Origin: UBA11889 sp002313255
GTDB taxonomy: Bacteria; Pseudomonadota; Gammaproteobacteria; Pseudomonadales; Azotimanducaceae
Direction of reading: 5' to 3'
Length of the DNA stretch: 20,234 nucleotides
NCBI GenBank assembly: GCA_913045265.1
Contig: CAJWQX010000049.1
Location: 1-20,234 of the forward strand
Shown here: positions 1 to 6,449 of the stretch, piece by piece
How the letters are laid out: the number at the start of each line of letters is the position of its first letter
Numbering within the stretch: position 1 is the first letter of the stretch
Translations under genes and position numbers: made by a program
Notes under the pieces: model-generated
What the model was told of the DNA's origin: nothing
Database searches by the model: none
Seen by the model: the letters and a program-made list of their open reading frames with translations, nothing else

Positions 1-563
1 TTCGTTTGGTGGTAGAGGACGCCCATCGAGAAAACAACGTCGTAGAGCCTTTGCGCGCTGAATTCCTCAAGCCGAAGCGGCAGGATCGCCTGTTGATTGC
101 CCATGTATTGAGCAAATAGTGCGTGCTGAAGAACGAAAAGGAGGGTTGAGTCGATACCGGTGACCGACGAAGCCCCCGCTTCGAGCATACGCCACCCGTA
201 ATAGCCATTACCGCAGCCCACGTCGAGAACTGAACGGCCGTGGAGATCGATGTGTGATCGGACGCGCTCCCATTTGAGATCGGACCGCCATTCGCTGTTG
301 ATCGGGCGGCCGAACAGCCGAAAGGGGCCTTTTCGCCAGGGTGCAAGGGTTTGGATGCAACGATCGAAAACGTCGTTATCGTTGATTTCCCGGGCGTCCC
401 CGATCGTCACTATGTTTCCGAGGGATACGTGCGTCGGTGCGCTGTTGGGAAGTAAATCAATGGCCTCGAGCCAACGTGGCAAATCGCCATGATTGAGGTC
501 GTCGATAGAAATATTGAGGCCTTGGCTTCGCCATGAGGTCTCGAGATATTGGGCTACACGCAT
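1..563 (-). CDS. cmoB: tRNA U34 carboxymethyltransferase CmoB (partial; C-terminus beyond left edge)
   Basis: CmoB transfers a carboxymethyl group from carboxy-SAM to 5-hydroxyuridine at tRNA position 34, giving cmo5U, in the cytoplasm. About 187 N-terminal residues are present and the 3' end is cut by the window edge. Visible motifs are WRKGPF at residues 76-81, EWRSDLKWERV around 91-101, the methyltransferase glycine loop DVGCGNGYYGWRM at 114-126, and VFSMGVLYH near the edge. By alignment from memory, K78, W92 and K97 match the carboxy-SAM contacts K91, W105 and K110 of the E. coli enzyme. The ATG at 563 is forced, because the cmoA stop lies in the same frame two codons upstream. The gene follows cmoA by 3 bases, so the two are surely co-transcribed. 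The N-terminus is about a dozen residues shorter than in E. coli. No defect is visible in the part present. Confidence 0.95.
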   Translation of the reverse strand, partial: MRVAQYLETSWRSQGLNISIDDLNHGDLPRWLEAIDLLPNSAPTHVSLGNIVTIGDAREINDNDVFDRCIQTLAPWRKGPFRLFGRPINSEWRSDLKWERVRSHIDLHGRSVLDVGCGNGYYGWRMLEAGASSVTGIDSTLLFVLQHALFAQYMGNQQAILPLRLEEFSAQRLYDVVFSMGVLYHQT

Positions 564-566
564 AAA

Positions 567-1286
567 CTATGAAGTGGCGAGGATCGAGATCCAGTTGAGG
601 CATCGAAACCAGATACGGCAATGGGTAAACCCCGCATCGTTGAGTCGAGCCAAGATCACATCTTGCGTGTCGATCTTCATAACGTTTTCGAGCGCCGCGC
701 GTTTTTGGCTTATCTCAAGTTCGCTGTAACCGTTTTCGCGTTTAAAGTCGACGTGTAATTCGGCGAATTCTTTGTCGTCATCGATTTTTTCAGAGACTAG
801 GAAAACGCCATCCGGCCTGAGCCCGTTACGAACGTTCCTCAAAAACGCGAGGCGATCTTCGGGAGGGAGGAACTGGAGAGTGAAATTCGCCACGACGAAG
901 GACGCGTCGACGTATTCGATGTCCCTGATATCCGCATGCTGAAACGAAAGCCTTGGATCAGCTAAGTTGGCGGACGCGGCCGCAATCATGTGAGCGGAGT
1001 TGTCGACCGCCACGATCTTGCATTCGCGATCACCAATAGCTTTCAAAATCGAAGCGGTGGTCGCGCCACGCGAACACCCGAGGTCGTAACACACGGTGCT
1101 CGGTTGCAAACGTTTCGCCGCGATAAGCCCGGTAATGTCGACAACACTTTGGTATCCGGGAATTGAGCGGCGGATCATATCCGAGAACACTTTAGTGACC
1201 GAATCGTCGAATGCGAACGGATCGATCTGCTCTCTCTTATTCTGATAAAGGCCGTCCGTCACAATTCTGTCTTTCGTGATTGTCAT
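567..1286 (-). CDS. cmoA: Carboxy-S-adenosyl-L-methionine synthase CmoA
   Basis: CmoA converts SAM and prephenate to carboxy-SAM, the donor used by CmoB. The ~239-residue protein is close to the usual ~245. Motifs include a FDDSVTKVFSDMI region near the N-terminus, YDLGCSRGA (SAM loop I), VAVDNSAHMI, ADIRDI, NFTLQFLPP, and the very conserved GYSELEISQKR followed by LENV. I chose the ATG at 1286. A GTG 18 bases upstream (1304) is in frame and could add six residues (MTGDPT), but a possible -10 box at 1318-1323 would leave only a few bases of leader before it. Neither start has a strong Shine-Dalgarno site. The gene heads a two-gene operon with cmoB, and a flavin-reductase-like gene diverges from it. 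Confidence 0.95.
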   Translation of the reverse strand: MTITKDRIVTDGLYQNKREQIDPFAFDDSVTKVFSDMIRRSIPGYQSVVDITGLIAAKRLQPSTVCYDLGCSRGATTASILKAIGDRECKIVAVDNSAHMIAAASANLADPRLSFQHADIRDIEYVDASFVVANFTLQFLPPEDRLAFLRNVRNGLRPDGVFLVSEKIDDDKEFAELHVDFKRENGYSELEISQKRAALENVMKIDTQDVILARLNDAGFTHCRIWFRCLNWISILATS

Positions 1287-1317
1287 GGTAGGATCGCCGG
1301 TCACCCAAGCCTGCCCT

Positions 1318-1323
1318 ATTGTA
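1318..1323 (-). promoter_or_regulatory. Possible -10 box for cmoAB
   Basis: On the minus strand the hexamer reads TACAAT (5 of 6 to TATAAT), about 30 bases upstream of the chosen cmoA ATG. No good -35 hexamer sits 16-18 bases further upstream, so this is a weak call. The 84-base divergent gap to the flavin-reductase gene must hold promoters for both directions. Confidence 0.3.
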
Positions 1324-1370
1324 TATGGACGCTCTGGACCGAAGCAGTCCCGGCCTGCACATAGGCCTCA

Positions 1371-1868
1371 ATGTCGACAGAAGCGCGCTGGCCCATGGAT
1401 AGGCAGAAATTCCGCGAAGGCATGGGCCAGTTTACGACCGGGGTCGTGGTCGTGACAGGGATCGAGTCGGGCTCCTTGGTTGGTTTTGCGGCGCAGTCTT
1501 TTGTGTCGTTATCACTCGAACCGCCGTTGGTATCGATATCTCCACAGATCGCAAGTACGAGTTGGCCACGTATTCGAGAAGGGCGTGATTTTTGCATTAA
1601 TGTTCTAGCCGAGGGTCAACGCGATGTGAGTGAGGCGTTTGCGGTCGTCGGTGAAGTGGCGGCGATTGGATGGCAGCCGTCAGAGGTTACTGGAATGCCC
1701 ATCGTAGAGGGGTCTATTGCGCACATCGATTGTCGGTTTCGTACCGAACACGAAGCGGGTGACCACACCATCGTGATCGCAGACGTTATCGACCTAGAAG
1801 TACACGATCAGACAGGACGTCCTCTGGTGTATTTTCGCGGAAGTTACGGTGGGTTTGTCACGGACTGA
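1371..1868 (+). CDS. Flavin reductase-like FMN-binding protein
   Basis: This is a 165-residue split-barrel protein of the flavin reductase-like family (HpaC/RutF type). Such enzymes reduce FMN or FAD with NAD(P)H and often supply a partner monooxygenase. Family features are an N-terminal FREGMGQFTTGVVVVTG block, AAQSFVSLSLEPPLVS (flavin-binding loop), DFCINVLAEGQ, GDHTIVIADV (the GDH motif), and a C-terminal PLVYFRGSYGGF. Length is normal. The ATG at 1371 has only a weak AGG upstream; an internal ATG at 1395 (MDRQKFREGMG) is an alternative. It is transcribed alone, divergent from cmoA and convergent with the SDR of the next operon. Because that operon contains a luciferase-like oxidoreductase, it could be its reductase partner; this is inference from position only. 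Confidence 0.85.
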   Translation: MSTEARWPMDRQKFREGMGQFTTGVVVVTGIESGSLVGFAAQSFVSLSLEPPLVSISPQIASTSWPRIREGRDFCINVLAEGQRDVSEAFAVVGEVAAIGWQPSEVTGMPIVEGSIAHIDCRFRTEHEAGDHTIVIADVIDLEVHDQTGRPLVYFRGSYGGFVTD

Positions 1869-1910
1869 ACAACTCTCCATGACCACGATTGCAAACGTTC
1901 TATGTCGGCC

Positions 1911-2579
1911 TTACGAAAGTCCCTCGACCGGAATGGCGGCGCCGTGGATCGGATCCGCCGCTTCCGAGGCAAGGAAACGAACAACCTTTGCGAGCGCTTT
2001 AGGCGCCACCCACTGATCAAAATTTGCGTTTGGCATATCGGACCGGTTGCGTTCGGTATCGATGATGCTCGGTAGTATGCAGTTAACGTTAATGCCTGCT
2101 TCTTTAAGTTCGTCCGCGAGGCTTTCGGTCAGGCGGATCACGACGCTCTTAGAAGCCGCGTAGGCGGCCATTGATGCGCTTCCACGGAGTCCCGCACGGG
2201 CGCCGATGTTAATGATCTTGCCGGACTTTCTTTCGACCATACCGGGTACCACAGCTCGCGCCATGTTTAACACAGTACGGGTATTAAGGTTGAACATGAA
2301 ATCCCAGGTCTCGTCGCTGGTGTCCGCAACCGAGTCTCCCATGGTGAACCCGCCTGCTATATTGGCGAGGATGTCGATGGCACCGACAGACTCGACTACC
2401 TGCGCGGCTCCTTCGGGATCAATTAAATCGGCTTGGCGCATCTCGTATGTGGCGTCGAAGGGGACCACGTCGACACCGATGACGCGTGCGCCGCTCGTGT
2501 GGAAAATGTTCGCGACCGCCTGACCGAGTGCCCCGGCGGCGCCGGTTACGATCACAGTTTTGTTATCGAATTCACTCAT
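1911..2579 (-). CDS. Short-chain dehydrogenase/reductase with Ala at the catalytic Ser position
   Basis: A 222-residue classical-type SDR. The Rossmann glycine motif is TGAAGALG at residues 12-19. Asp37 at the end of beta-strand 2 suggests NAD(H) rather than NADP(H). NIAGG follows at 73-77, and Tyr140-x-x-x-Lys144 (YAASK) is intact. The residue 13 before the Tyr, normally the catalytic Ser, is Ala127 within NIGARAG. I recall other SDRs with an NxGARA motif, so this may mark a subfamily rather than an inactive enzyme. The C-terminus is shortened, ending GAAIPVEGLS, which matches the usual GxxxxVDGG end. It is the last gene of the ECH-LLM-SDR operon, starting 19 bases after the LLM stop, with a weak GGGA upstream of the ATG. 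The substrate is unknown; an acyl-CoA or alcohol substrate is suggested by the neighbours. Confidence 0.85.
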   Translation of the reverse strand: MSEFDNKTVIVTGAAGALGQAVANIFHTSGARVIGVDVVPFDATYEMRQADLIDPEGAAQVVESVGAIDILANIAGGFTMGDSVADTSDETWDFMFNLNTRTVLNMARAVVPGMVERKSGKIINIGARAGLRGSASMAAYAASKSVVIRLTESLADELKEAGINVNCILPSIIDTERNRSDMPNANFDQWVAPKALAKVVRFLASEAADPIHGAAIPVEGLS

Positions 2580-2598
2580 TCATTTTTCCCGTTGAGCG

Positions 2599-3468
2599 TC
2601 ACGCTAGTGCCTCAAGCACGCGCCAATCGATGTCTCCCATTCTCCCCTCGGGATGGATAGGTTGAACACACACGTGCGAAGCTCCAGCATCATAGTGTTC
2701 TTGCAACCGGTTTTTGATTGCATCGATTTCTCCCCAGGCAAAGGTCGCATCGATGAACGTGTCGGAACCGTCACCGTCGATGTCCGCTTCACCAAGACCC
2801 ATGCGGAGCCAATTGTTTCGGTAATTGGGGAGCCCCTGGTAGGTCTGGGCGGCCTTTCGCGCGATGTCCCTGGCTTTTGTCGGGTCGGTTTCGAAAATGA
2901 CTTTCTGCTCGACGCAAAGAAGGCTATCCGGACCCATCACGTCTCTTGCCATTTTGGTATGGGACGGTGACGTGAAATAGGGGTGAGCGCCGTCACATTT
3001 TTCCGAAGCAAGCTCTAACATTTTTGGTCCGAGGGCGGCGATAACCGTCGGTGGCCTTTCCTTGGGAGGCGGACCGGTATATGGAGAGGCGGCCATCTTG
3101 TCGAGGTAATCGCGCATGGTCGCGACAGGCGGGCCGTAAGTCAGTCCGCGCAATCCTTCCACGAGGGGTTTATGGGAGACGCCTAAACCGAGGAGGAATC
3201 GATTGTCGGACTGCTCGGCCAGGGTGTTTTGAGCGGCCAGCGTAACGCCCGGCTCTCGGTGGTAGATATTGGCGATACCCGTTGCAATGATGAGGGAGGA
3301 GGTATTTGCGAGCAACCACGCTGCATGAACGAATGGATTGCGGCCGACGGTCTCTGGTATCCATAACGCGGAAAATCCCAAATCTTCGATGCGTTTTGCT
3401 GTATCCGCAGCTAAAGGCGCTGCCATTCGATCAGTAAAGAACCACACTCCGAGTTTTGAAAGATCCAT
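2599..3468 (-). CDS. LLM-class (luciferase-like, F420-type) oxidoreductase
   Basis: A 289-residue bacterial-luciferase-like TIM barrel. The opening (LGVWFFTDRMAAPLAADTA), LGFSALWIPET, the run IIATGIANIYHREP, and FLLGLGVSHKPLVEG resemble the F420-dependent MSMEG_4141 family (TIGR03620) as I remember it. The open frame extends 63 residues further upstream, but that part overlaps the hydratase gene in another frame and is low quality. The ATG at 3468 lies 10 bases after the hydratase stop and has an AGGA about 8 bases upstream. Family members oxidise or reduce small organic substrates with F420 or FMN; which cofactor applies here is not shown by sequence. It is the middle gene of ECH-LLM-SDR. 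A flavin reductase gene lies just beyond the operon, which would favour FMN. Confidence 0.85.
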   Translation of the reverse strand: MDLSKLGVWFFTDRMAAPLAADTAKRIEDLGFSALWIPETVGRNPFVHAAWLLANTSSLIIATGIANIYHREPGVTLAAQNTLAEQSDNRFLLGLGVSHKPLVEGLRGLTYGPPVATMRDYLDKMAASPYTGPPPKERPPTVIAALGPKMLELASEKCDGAHPYFTSPSHTKMARDVMGPDSLLCVEQKVIFETDPTKARDIARKAAQTYQGLPNYRNNWLRMGLGEADIDGDGSDTFIDATFAWGEIDAIKNRLQEHYDAGASHVCVQPIHPEGRMGDIDWRVLEALA

Positions 3469-3478
3469 GAAGCGATTC

Positions 3479-4282
3479 CTATGTCCCGGTGAATTGCCCG
3501 ACGCGGCGTTCGGCGACTGCTTTGATACCCTCTTCAGCGTCGTTTGTTGCCCGCAACCATTGTTGCTCGGACAGTTCGTGATCCGTCGCTTTGTCGATTC
3601 TTTCGGCGAGTCCTTGGCGTGCCGTTGCACGCACGGATACGATCGCGAGGGGCGCATTTACGGCAATTTCACTCGCAAACTCAACTGCACGACCCCTGAG
3701 TCCCTTTTGCTCAACGAGTTCGTCGACCAACCCCATTTCCAGAGCCTCTTCTCCCTTGAGACGACGACCTGTCAGGAACATCAAATTAGCCGCCTGCTGA
3801 CCCACGATGGCGGGTAGTGTGACGGTAAGGCCAAATCCGGGATGAATGCCGAGTTTGGCGAAATTCGCCGCAAACCTAGCTTCCGGAGATGCAATTCTGA
3901 AATCGGCGACGAGCGAGAGTCCGAGACCGCCACCGATGGCGGCGCCCTGAACTGCCGCGACGATAGGCTTTCGTGCTGAGAATAGCCGGACACCCTCGCG
4001 ATAGAGCGTGCCGGTGGTGTTCATGAAGCCTTCCTCGGTAAATTCAGCGCTCGCGGACGTATCACTTCCACCGCTACCAAAATTGGCACCGGCACAGAAT
4101 GACTTACCTTCGGACGCGAGCACGATGGCTCTACAGGCGGGGTTGTCGTCTAGGGTGTCGAAGGCATTCGCGATTTGTCGAATAAGGCTTACATCGAAGA
4201 AATTGTGTGGTGGTCGTTGGATTTCGACGACCGCGACGTGGTCGTTCAGGGTCACCGAGATATCGTCGTATTGATGCGTCAT
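3479..4282 (-). CDS. Enoyl-CoA hydratase/isomerase-fold protein lacking both catalytic Glu residues
   Basis: A 267-residue crotonase-fold protein. The CoA/oxyanion features are present: SFCAGANF at 61-68 and GAAIGGGLGLSL at 113-124. Aligning by hand to rat mitochondrial enoyl-CoA hydratase, the two catalytic Glu (144 and 164 there) correspond to Gly121 and Phe141 here, so simple hydration of enoyl-CoA is doubtful. Isomerase, hydrolase or decarboxylase roles remain open within this superfamily. The downstream LGIHPGFGLTVTLP and LTGRRLKGEEALEMGLVDE blocks are normal. A GGGGAG about 8 bases upstream supports the ATG at 4282. It is the first gene of the ECH-LLM-SDR set and follows the fusion gene after 95 bases. 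Confidence 0.85.
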   Translation of the reverse strand: MTHQYDDISVTLNDHVAVVEIQRPPHNFFDVSLIRQIANAFDTLDDNPACRAIVLASEGKSFCAGANFGSGGSDTSASAEFTEEGFMNTTGTLYREGVRLFSARKPIVAAVQGAAIGGGLGLSLVADFRIASPEARFAANFAKLGIHPGFGLTVTLPAIVGQQAANLMFLTGRRLKGEEALEMGLVDELVEQKGLRGRAVEFASEIAVNAPLAIVSVRATARQGLAERIDKATDHELSEQQWLRATNDAEEGIKAVAERRVGQFTGT

Positions 4283-4377
4283 GTAAGCGTCTCCCCGCGT
4301 TCGAGCAGAGCATGGTAGCAGCAGACAATGGGGAACAGGAACGGTCGACGACGAGAGTTTAAGCTGTCCGTTCTCGA

Positions 4378-5493
4378 CTACGAGACCGAGGCGTCGTTAC
4401 GCATTTCGGTTGAAGAGATATCGACGCGAAAATCTTGCTCAGACACACCCTCAGAGATTCTATTGAGCGGGTCTGGAAGCGATAAGTCGTTCAGTGTTTC
4501 GAAGCCATGCTCGTCCAAACGACCGTAGACGAGAAATTGAGTACCTAAGTTTTCGAGTTCGTTGAGGGCAGCGTCTCGCGCTACGCTATCAGCGTAGTAG
4601 CGGGCCTCGCCAATCCGCTTGATGGTATCTGTGCCGACGACAAAAGTTACCCCGTTCCCTCGACCCAACAAGTTTGCCTTTTCAACGAATGTGGGTGTGT
4701 TGGTCAGAACAAATTCGGACTCGATGAATTGTTCGCGACGGCGAGCCAACTCGATGAAATCGAGGGGCGGTTTGTCAACATTACGCACACACAGTTCGAA
4801 CTGGACGGGCTGCCCAATGCGGCGACTCGCATCGGTTCGCATTTGTACGTGTCCGTCATGCAATGGGTCGAAAGAACCCGGCAGAAAGGCGGTTCCTGGC
4901 GTCCCGCAGACACCATCCGAGCCATCGAACAACGCAACGACGTCTGCCGGTGCCGTTTCGACAAAGTCGCGCGTCGTTATTTCGAGGGGGGTACTCCCGA
5001 GCCCAAGGGAACGAGCCAGCAGGTTGACTGCCGCGTCTGCCACAACGCGTTCCTCTGAGTCTCTCGTTCGAGCGCCTTTGCGTAGCTCCGTGAACCACGT
5101 TTGTGTTGTTGTGCGCGTTTGCATCGCTATATGGGCTCTGTGCATTCCTCGCTTATTCGTCACGCTAGCTAAACTTGCAGTGATGGCGAACCCGAAGGCT
5201 TCGGCATCGGCTTTTCCAGACGTGGCCAATAGGGTTGAAGCGCGCAGATACGCACTAACCGCCATCCTTCGGGCTGTTTCGTCACTGCAGGCACCGATAT
5301 CACTGCGCCCGACCAAGTCAGCGAGGGCTTCGAACGCGTAGGGTATTTGGGCTTCAAGCACTGTATTTGATGCACCGGGGATCGTTAGTAAGTCCGAAAG
5401 AAAAAGCGAACCGCCACCAGTGACATAGAAAACGCCTTGTTGTGGCGCGTCGTGAATTTTGCCAACCGTGATGTTGCGTTGGTCAAGTTTCAC
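4378..5493 (-). CDS. Fusion of degenerate CinA-C/PncC-like domain and NMN adenylyltransferase-like domain
   Basis: A 371-residue two-domain protein. Residues ~20-165 resemble the CinA C-terminal/PncC nicotinamide-mononucleotide deamidase fold: VTGGGSLFLSDLLTIPGASNTVLEA at 24-48 matches the family block TGGxxxxxLTxxPGSSxxxxxG, and RTRDSEERVVADAAVNLL near 142-159 matches the family's closing helix. In PncC the active-site Ser-Cys precedes TGG; here the two residues are Tyr23-Val24, so deamidase activity is doubtful. Residues ~200-371 are a nucleotidyltransferase: GSFDPLHDGH at 206-215 (the HxGH motif), VRNVDKPPL at 236-244, VVGTDT at 285-290, and ISSTEMR at 359-365 (the ISSTxxR motif). Together these suggest NAD or nucleotide metabolism. 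A similar architecture exists, to my memory, in plant nucleotidylyltransferase-superfamily proteins. The GTG start overlaps the upstream hydrolase stop (GTGA), indicating translational coupling. Confidence 0.8.
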   Translation of the reverse strand: MKLDQRNITVGKIHDAPQQGVFYVTGGGSLFLSDLLTIPGASNTVLEAQIPYAFEALADLVGRSDIGACSDETARRMAVSAYLRASTLLATSGKADAEAFGFAITASLASVTNKRGMHRAHIAMQTRTTTQTWFTELRKGARTRDSEERVVADAAVNLLARSLGLGSTPLEITTRDFVETAPADVVALFDGSDGVCGTPGTAFLPGSFDPLHDGHVQMRTDASRRIGQPVQFELCVRNVDKPPLDFIELARRREQFIESEFVLTNTPTFVEKANLLGRGNGVTFVVGTDTIKRIGEARYYADSVARDAALNELENLGTQFLVYGRLDEHGFETLNDLSLPDPLNRISEGVSEQDFRVDISSTEMRNDASVS

Positions 5494-6365
5494 GAATCGA
5501 GAAACTCCCTTGCAACGTGAAGAAATCGCTCGAGTTGATCATGGTGAACCCAGTGGCCAGCGCCCTCGATTCCGGCAACAGATGAGTCGTTAAACGCCTT
5601 CGAGCGACCGTCATCTTGTGGATTCGATGCCCAAGATTCGGCCCCGTGTATCAATAGAGTCGGGCAATCAATTCGCGCATAAATTTTCCACGTTTCTTCC
5701 GGAGATAAGCCGATTGGCGCAAAGGCCCTCACATAGTTATCGAACTTCCAACTGTAACTGCCGTCTTCATTCTGATTGCTGCCATGGATAGTGAGATGTC
5801 TGGCCTGGTCCTCACTCAAGTGAGGGTTTTCCGTTTGCATCCGTTGGAAGGCATCTTCTAGCGAGGGGTACCGCTTTGGCATGCGTCCTGAAAGCTGGCG
5901 TAGGTTTCCGATCCAAGCTTCCAGGCGCGCGTGAGGGCCTGTTTTTCCATACATATCGAACATTCCGGGGGGTGGACCCATTCCTTCAATGGAAATCAAT
6001 TTCGTGACATTTTCTGGATAGATGCCGGAATACAACAGCGAGATTGAACCGCCTAACGAGTGTCCCATAATCACGGATGGCGTTGCTCGAGTCTGGTGAA
6101 GTAGCTGCGCGATATCGTAGACATAATCAATAATCGTGTAGCTGCCGCCAAGCATCCATTGGGAATCCCCGTGCCCCCGTAGATCTGGCGCGATGATGTG
6201 GTAGTCGTGTCGTAACTCATCAGCAACCCAATCCCAGTTTCGACAGTGATCGCGACCCCCATGGACCATCAGCAGGGTCGGTGAATCTTCGTTGCCCCAG
6301 TCCACGTAATGAAGGCGCAGTCTTTGAGAGAAATAAATGTGCGAAGTAGGACCACCTTTAGGCAT
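5490..6365 (-). CDS. Alpha/beta hydrolase
   Basis: A 291-residue single-domain alpha/beta hydrolase of the epoxide hydrolase/haloperoxidase-like class. Key features are the oxyanion motif HGG at 35-37, DLRGHGDS at 61-68, the nucleophile elbow GHSLGG with Ser103, and AGHW with the likely catalytic His271. The acid is probably in the LLIHGAESW strand-loop region, but I cannot fix the residue. A helical cap lies between residues ~130 and 215. No signal peptide is visible, so it is cytoplasmic. The start ATG at 6365 lacks a clear Shine-Dalgarno site. It precedes the nucleotidyltransferase fusion with a 4-base GTGA overlap and follows the cytochrome gene after 84 bases. The substrate cannot be named. 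Confidence 0.85.
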   Translation of the reverse strand: MPKGGPTSHIYFSQRLRLHYVDWGNEDSPTLLMVHGGRDHCRNWDWVADELRHDYHIIAPDLRGHGDSQWMLGGSYTIIDYVYDIAQLLHQTRATPSVIMGHSLGGSISLLYSGIYPENVTKLISIEGMGPPPGMFDMYGKTGPHARLEAWIGNLRQLSGRMPKRYPSLEDAFQRMQTENPHLSEDQARHLTIHGSNQNEDGSYSWKFDNYVRAFAPIGLSPEETWKIYARIDCPTLLIHGAESWASNPQDDGRSKAFNDSSVAGIEGAGHWVHHDQLERFLHVAREFLDS

Positions 6366-6449
6366 CCGATCATTCTACCAGTCCTCCCTGCCGCTTCGGT
6401 TTGCATGTGCGATGCGATTGAAATGGCGCCTTTACGATTTCCGTTTGGC

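Noticed and set aside
3469..3657. 63-residue N-terminal extension of the LLM protein
   Set aside because: It overlaps the hydratase gene in another frame, has basic low-quality composition, and the ATG at 3468 has a good ribosome site and family-like N-terminus.
3338..3817. 159-codon plus-strand frame
   Set aside because: Antisense to the LLM and hydratase genes, with no ribosome site or recognisable domain.
4340..4374. GAACGG/CCGTTC inverted repeat downstream of the fusion gene as terminator
   Set aside because: Arms are only six bases around a loop of more than 20 bases with no T-run, so it is likely chance.
4619..5341. 240-codon plus-strand open frame
   Set aside because: It lies wholly antisense to the nucleotidyltransferase fusion, is rich in Ser/Arg/Ala shadow composition, and shows no motif; the minus-strand gene has clear family motifs.
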